This document shows, piece by piece, positions 60,187-64,000 of a stretch of 64,000 nt of DNA. Source of the stretch: Luteibaculum sp964627445 (GTDB taxonomy: Bacteria > Bacteroidota > Bacteroidia > Flavobacteriales_D > Luteibaculaceae); the NCBI GenBank assembly GCA_964627445.1, contig CAZVJF010000003.1, forward strand, positions 248,001 through 312,000. The letters are read 5' to 3'. Each line of letters opens with the position of its first letter. The first letter of the stretch is position 1. The position numbers and the translations under genes were made by a program. The notes under the pieces were generated by a model, which saw nothing but the letters and a program-made list of their open reading frames with translations, was not told where the DNA came from and made no database searches.

Positions 60187-62517
60187 ATGAATTTTAAGGT
60201 TCGACCGTTAGTATTCTTTCTTCTTAACAGTTTTTTAGTTTTCGCTGCGCATATAGTTAAAGGGCAAGCTACCAGCAACAGTCCTGTATGCGAAGGTGAA
60301 ACACTAGAATTGAATGCCAATATCAACGCGAGCACGTACGCTTGGTCAGGGCCAGGGGGATTTTCATCAAATCAAGAAAATCCAACTATAACTGCGGTTC
60401 CTCAGTATACGGGCACCTTTACCTTGGTAGCTAGCGTCAATGGTAGCGACCAAACCTTTACGGTAGAGGTAACTGTAAATAACAAACCCGCACAGCCGCA
60501 AGTAGATAACCGTGATGCGTGTCGTGGCGAAACGTTAACCATTGCACCCAACAACCCGAACCCCGATGTGCAGTACCGTTGGAATTTACCCGGGGGCAAC
60601 CAAACCAATGGCAATTCCATCAGCGTAAACACCAACACTGGCGGTGGTACCTATCAAGTTACTGCTACAAACCCGAACACGGGTTGCGAAAGCAATACGG
60701 AGGTTTTCAACATTACCGTGTACAACACACCGCAGCAAGGCACTTTTAGCGGTGCTACAGATATTTGTGAAGGTGAAGATTTAGTACTGAACGCAACCAA
60801 TACCCAAGGGAATACCGTAACGTGGCGCTTGCCCAACGAAACTGAAATCCAAAACAACCAGTTGTTCGTTGCCAATATGGATGAGAGTAAATCGGGTTCA
60901 TACACGCTTCGGTTGAGTAACCCAGGATGTGCAGGCCCAGAACGCAACATCCAGGTGGATGTTGTAAATGCACCAACTGGCTTATCCATTACGGGCGATA
61001 CCGCATTTTGTGAAGGCGACCCGATTAATTTATCGGTTGCCTACAGCGGTGGCAGTCTGAACCGCGCCAACTTCCTTTGGTCGGGACCCAATAATTTCTT
61101 TAGCAACAACAGAACAATAGGCCCAAATGCTGGCCCGGCTACCGCGGGTACCTACCAGGTTACCGTTACCGTAGATCCCAGTGCTACCGATGGACGGCAG
61201 TGTACATCCGATCCTGTGACAACAGAAATCGAGGTTTTTGAAGTACCCCAAAACCCTACATTGAACGCTATTCCTGGAATTGACGCCAACGATAGCGTCT
61301 TGGCTTGCGAGTTGGATGAGGTAACCATCTTTGAAGCCAACAACGCAGGCAGCAATGCCACATTTAACTGGGAAGGCCCCAATGGCACGGTTACCACAGA
61401 CACCTTATATTTTGAGGAAATTAGCTTGGATGATGTTGGTTCTTACGAACTAACCGTAGTCAACGGTCCTTGCTCTAGCAGCGTGGCCCCGTTTGCCATT
61501 GGTTTGACAGAAGTTCCCGTTGTAACCAACTACGACATGCCAGAAACCCTCTGCGATAGTACCGAGTTAATGGTGATCCCCGAGGCAGATAAGGATTACG
61601 ATTACACCTGGATACGCCAGGGGGATACGCTTTCTGTGGCAGATACTTTAGTGATCGATACGGTGGTACGCGATACACACTTTGGAGAATGGCTTGTAGT
61701 ACCCAGTTTTTTTGGTTGCGAAGCAAAACCCGACACCATCGATGTGAATATCCTCAGAAAAATTCGCGACCCGCAGGTAGTACACGTAGATCCAGAGCTC
61801 CAGTGCGAGGACAATGATATGTTCCTAAACACCGGAACTGCAGACTCCGCCACATTCTTTTGGTCGGGCCCCGATGACTTCTTCTACATTGGGTTCAGCA
61901 ACGATTTCCAAAACGTTAAAATTGATAGTGCGGGATTGGAAAATACCGGAGTCTACACGGTGATCGTATCCAACCTTTGCGGTTCCGACACAGGAAGCGC
62001 CTTCGTAAGAGTCCTTCCAAGACCCCAAGTGGAATTATTTGGAGACACAGGCATCTGCGATTACGAAACCACAGAAATTTATTTTGAAGCCTTAAATAGC
62101 GAATTAGACAGCCTCTTTTTTGATTGGAGCACGGGTGACACCACCAGTCGTGTAACGCTTGAAAGAACAGGCGAATACGCCCTTACCATAACCAATGAGT
62201 TCAACTGCGAGTTGAAACGTCCTGTAGTTATTACCGATGAGTGCGATCCCATTGTTTACGTTCCAAACGCGTTCTCCCCGAATGGTGACGGCTTAAACGA
62301 CAGGTTTGAAGTCTTCCCACACAACGTGCGCTTTTTTGAAATGTGGATTTACACTGCCACAGGTGATCTGATCTCCTATTCAGAAGATCCAGACTATGCC
62401 TGGGATGGTGGAGACGCCCCAAAAGGCATGTACTTTTACCGGGTAGTGTATACGGGGTACCGCGATGGGGAGTTATCCACCCAAGAGGTACGTGGCTCCG
62501 TGCAGTTGATTCGTTAA
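60187..62517 (+). CDS. Ig-like repeat protein with CHU_C domain (orphan)
   Basis: A 776-residue T9SS type B cargo. The signal peptide ends near IVKGQ. About seven Ig-like modules follow, several starting with C-E-G-E/D-x-L or CEGDPINL and containing YxWSGPxxF cores (YAWSGPGGFSS, FLWSGPNNFFS, FFWSGPDDFFY), with paired cysteines. The CHU_C domain is VPNAFSPNGDGLNDRFEV, IYTATGDL and YAWDGGDAPKGMYFYRV. This repeat type differs from the giants elsewhere in the window. Unlike them, it has no porP or ompA gene beside it, so it must use partners from another locus. Confidence 0.88.
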   Translation: MNFKVRPLVFFLLNSFLVFAAHIVKGQATSNSPVCEGETLELNANINASTYAWSGPGGFSSNQENPTITAVPQYTGTFTLVASVNGSDQTFTVEVTVNNKPAQPQVDNRDACRGETLTIAPNNPNPDVQYRWNLPGGNQTNGNSISVNTNTGGGTYQVTATNPNTGCESNTEVFNITVYNTPQQGTFSGATDICEGEDLVLNATNTQGNTVTWRLPNETEIQNNQLFVANMDESKSGSYTLRLSNPGCAGPERNIQVDVVNAPTGLSITGDTAFCEGDPINLSVAYSGGSLNRANFLWSGPNNFFSNNRTIGPNAGPATAGTYQVTVTVDPSATDGRQCTSDPVTTEIEVFEVPQNPTLNAIPGIDANDSVLACELDEVTIFEANNAGSNATFNWEGPNGTVTTDTLYFEEISLDDVGSYELTVVNGPCSSSVAPFAIGLTEVPVVTNYDMPETLCDSTELMVIPEADKDYDYTWIRQGDTLSVADTLVIDTVVRDTHFGEWLVVPSFFGCEAKPDTIDVNILRKIRDPQVVHVDPELQCEDNDMFLNTGTADSATFFWSGPDDFFYIGFSNDFQNVKIDSAGLENTGVYTVIVSNLCGSDTGSAFVRVLPRPQVELFGDTGICDYETTEIYFEALNSELDSLFFDWSTGDTTSRVTLERTGEYALTITNEFNCELKRPVVITDECDPIVYVPNAFSPNGDGLNDRFEVFPHNVRFFEMWIYTATGDLISYSEDPDYAWDGGDAPKGMYFYRVVYTGYRDGELSTQEVRGSVQLIR

Positions 62518-62565
62518 AATTTCTGATGTAACTCTGTACGAGGAACCAATCCAGCCATTCTTGCG

Positions 62566-62573
62566 TATTTTTG
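62566..62573 (+). promoter_or_regulatory. Candidate -7 element (TATTTTTG) for msrA
   Basis: A TAnnTTTG match ending four bases before ATG 62578, which would place the transcript start at or beside the start codon. Confidence 0.4.
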
Positions 62574-62577
62574 CTCC

Positions 62578-63126
62578 ATGGAAAAAGTTACTTTCGGAGC
62601 AGGTTGTTTCTGGTGCATTGAAGCCGTTTTCAATGAAATTGAAGGGGTAACCCACGTAGAACCAGGTTATGCGGGTGGTCACACCAAAAATCCATCCTAC
62701 CGCGATGTGGTTACGGGCTCAACTGGACATGCCGAGGTGATACGAGCTCACTACGATCCTAGCGTGGTTTCTTTCCAAAAACTCTTGGAAGTTTTTTTCA
62801 AAATCCACGATCCAACAACGCTCAATCGCCAAGGAAACGATATTGGTACGCAATACCGTTCTGCGATCTTTTACCACACCGATGCGCAAAAAGAAGAGGC
62901 AGAAAAGGCCATTGCGCTTTTAAACGAATCGGGGGCGTACCGATCTAAGATTGTAACCGAGGTAGTGCCAATCAACAATTACACTACGGCCGAAGATTAC
63001 CACACCGCCTATTATGAAAATAACCAGGACCAGCCGTATTGCTCTTTAGTGATCAAACCCAAGCTGGAGAAATTTAGAACTGCTTTCTCAGAATTAACAC
63101 ACAGTAAACACAGCAGCAACAACTAG
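62578..63126 (+). CDS. msrA: Peptide methionine (S)-S-oxide reductase
   Basis: Repairs oxidised methionine using thioredoxin-type reductants. 182 residues. The active-site motif GCFWCIE has catalytic Cys10 and resolving-type Cys13. GYAGGHTKNPSYRDVVTGSTGHAE, FFKIHDPTTLNRQGNDIGTQYRS and AEDYHTAYYENN are standard blocks. No signal peptide, so it is cytoplasmic. MsrB is not fused or adjacent. The metallophosphatase gene follows after 30 bp but has its own -7 element. Confidence 0.97.
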   Translation: MEKVTFGAGCFWCIEAVFNEIEGVTHVEPGYAGGHTKNPSYRDVVTGSTGHAEVIRAHYDPSVVSFQKLLEVFFKIHDPTTLNRQGNDIGTQYRSAIFYHTDAQKEEAEKAIALLNESGAYRSKIVTEVVPINNYTTAEDYHTAYYENNQDQPYCSLVIKPKLEKFRTAFSELTHSKHSSNN

Positions 63127-63130
63127 CAAC

Positions 63131-63138
63131 TACTTTTG
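63131..63138 (+). promoter_or_regulatory. Candidate -7 element (TACTTTTG) for the metallophosphatase gene
   Basis: A TAnnTTTG match ending 18 bases before ATG 63157; no -33 box at usual spacing. Confidence 0.4.
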
Positions 63139-63156
63139 TGGCCTTTTGCCACAGCT

Positions 63157-64000
63157 ATGAAGTACCTTGCTTTTATCTGCACATTTTGCCTTGGTTTTAG
63201 TGCAACAGCACAAATAACGTATACAGCGCTAAGCAAACACTCGCGCTGGGAATATAACAACCAAGATGCCGAGCTAACAGGCCAGTTCAACACCCCCTTT
63301 TTTACAGACAACCCCTTACTTTACAACGAGGACGACTGGCAAACAAACCGTGCTCCACTAGGGTATGGGTATACTAATTTGAATACCAACGTTGCAGATA
63401 GTTCCTTATCTGAAACAACACACACCTACTACTTCATCAATGACGAAGCGTTGTTTTTATACAGAGCGCCCAACATTGATAGCGTTTTTCTAAACATATC
63501 TTACGATGACGGCTTTGTGGCTTACCTAAACGGTGTAGAGGTTGCCCGTAGAAATATGGCTCCCGTTCACACCTCCAACACTGCAGCCTCTTCCAAGCAT
63601 CCAGCTAGCTCTTACGAGAAAATAGATATTTCGGCCTTCAAGTATCTATTAGCACCACTTAATTATGTCGATAACGTTTTGGCTATTGAGGTGCACCAAA
63701 GTGAGCCCGCAGACGACAGCCTGTTTTTCGATGCAAGCCTAACCTATGTGGTAAATGCAGAAGAGAGCCCTGTAGACCTTGTTACTATGGGACCTTACCT
63801 GAACATGGGCACGCCTTCGAGCGCTATAGTGCGTTGGTACACCAACAACCCTACCCCTTCGGTGCTGAGTTACGGTACAGATCCATTGAATTTAGACAGT
63901 ACTATCACCCTATCTGCTGACACCCGAGAGCATATCGTAAACGTGACCGGTTTAGAACCCGACACGAAGTATTATTACAGCATAGACGGAGTTCCCTCCT
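63157..64000 (+). CDS. Secreted purple-acid-phosphatase-like metallophosphatase, 3' partial
   Basis: 281 codons are visible, open to the right edge. ATG 63157 opens a signal peptide (MKYLAFICTFCLGFSATAQ). Residues ~25-205 are a beta-rich domain with ISYDDGFVAYLNGVEVARRN, seen at the N-terminus of Bacteroidota exported phosphatases and lamin-tail proteins. From ~210 a fibronectin-like domain (MGPYLNMGTPSSAIVRWYTN, HIVNVTGLEPDTKYYYSID) matches the N-terminal domain of purple acid phosphatases, which normally precedes a calcineurin-type metal centre. That catalytic part, and any T9SS tail, lies beyond the window, so activity is predicted from domain order. Confidence 0.8.
   Translation, partial: MKYLAFICTFCLGFSATAQITYTALSKHSRWEYNNQDAELTGQFNTPFFTDNPLLYNEDDWQTNRAPLGYGYTNLNTNVADSSLSETTHTYYFINDEALFLYRAPNIDSVFLNISYDDGFVAYLNGVEVARRNMAPVHTSNTAASSKHPASSYEKIDISAFKYLLAPLNYVDNVLAIEVHQSEPADDSLFFDASLTYVVNAEESPVDLVTMGPYLNMGTPSSAIVRWYTNNPTPSVLSYGTDPLNLDSTITLSADTREHIVNVTGLEPDTKYYYSIDGVPS

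Overview
The window looks like a chromosomal segment of a member of the Bacteroidota, most likely Flavobacteriales. It carries five very long secreted proteins ending in the gliding-motility-associated (CHU_C, T9SS type B) sorting domain, two PorP/SprF proteins, GSCFA, DUF2911 and DUF5683 proteins, a UbiA geranylgeranylglycerol-phosphate transferase and a DnaE fused to a proofreading exonuclease. Eight gene starts have the Bacteroidota -7 element TAnnTTTG just upstream, with no Shine-Dalgarno-like dependence apparent. No tRNA, rRNA, CRISPR array, intact insertion sequence or prophage was seen. No gene-free stretch exceeds 300 bases; the longest are 20344-20635 and 28751-28995.

Layout. (1) 2-11755 (+): two tandem paralogous Ig-like adhesins (the first cut by the left edge), then porP/sprF-like and a TPR/WD40-like/OmpA protein: a T9SS adhesin-export module. 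(2) 20343-11758 (-): one tightly overlapping operon, ccmB-ccmC-ccmD-ccmE-ccmF (cytochrome c maturation with a cysteine-type CcmE), then DUF2520, KdsC-like phosphatase, UbiA prenyltransferase, Maf and a secreted MORN-repeat protein. (3) 20636-29685: dipeptidyl peptidase III lipoprotein, a soluble PAS histidine kinase, dnaE, and an HMA/His-rich/DUF4396 membrane protein. (4) 29742-44235: a second adhesin module. Two giant PKD-type paralogs with a GSCFA gene between them (-) diverge from a second porP/ompA pair (+) across only 23 bp. (5) 44319-48557: a PIG-L deacetylase, a 32-residue single-pass membrane protein overlapping both neighbours, and a sodium:solute symporter, translationally coupled; DoxX-like and FMN reductase genes lie opposite. 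(6) 49625-59149: parA-parB-DUF5683-dapB-lepB, then a second signal peptidase, WbqC and an acyl-CoA carboxylase subunit, interrupted by two opposite-strand envelope genes. (7) 59230-64000: DUF2911 protein, a fifth (orphan) CHU_C protein, msrA, and a metallophosphatase cut by the right edge.

The dominant theme is surface display. About one third of the window encodes CHU_C adhesins. Where they are clustered, a PorP/SprF-like outer-membrane partner and a periplasmic OmpA/TPR/WD40-like protein lie beside them, as in the sprB-sprF arrangement, which suggests two parallel export-and-anchoring routes with differing partners. The rest is largely housekeeping in recognisable Bacteroidota synteny.
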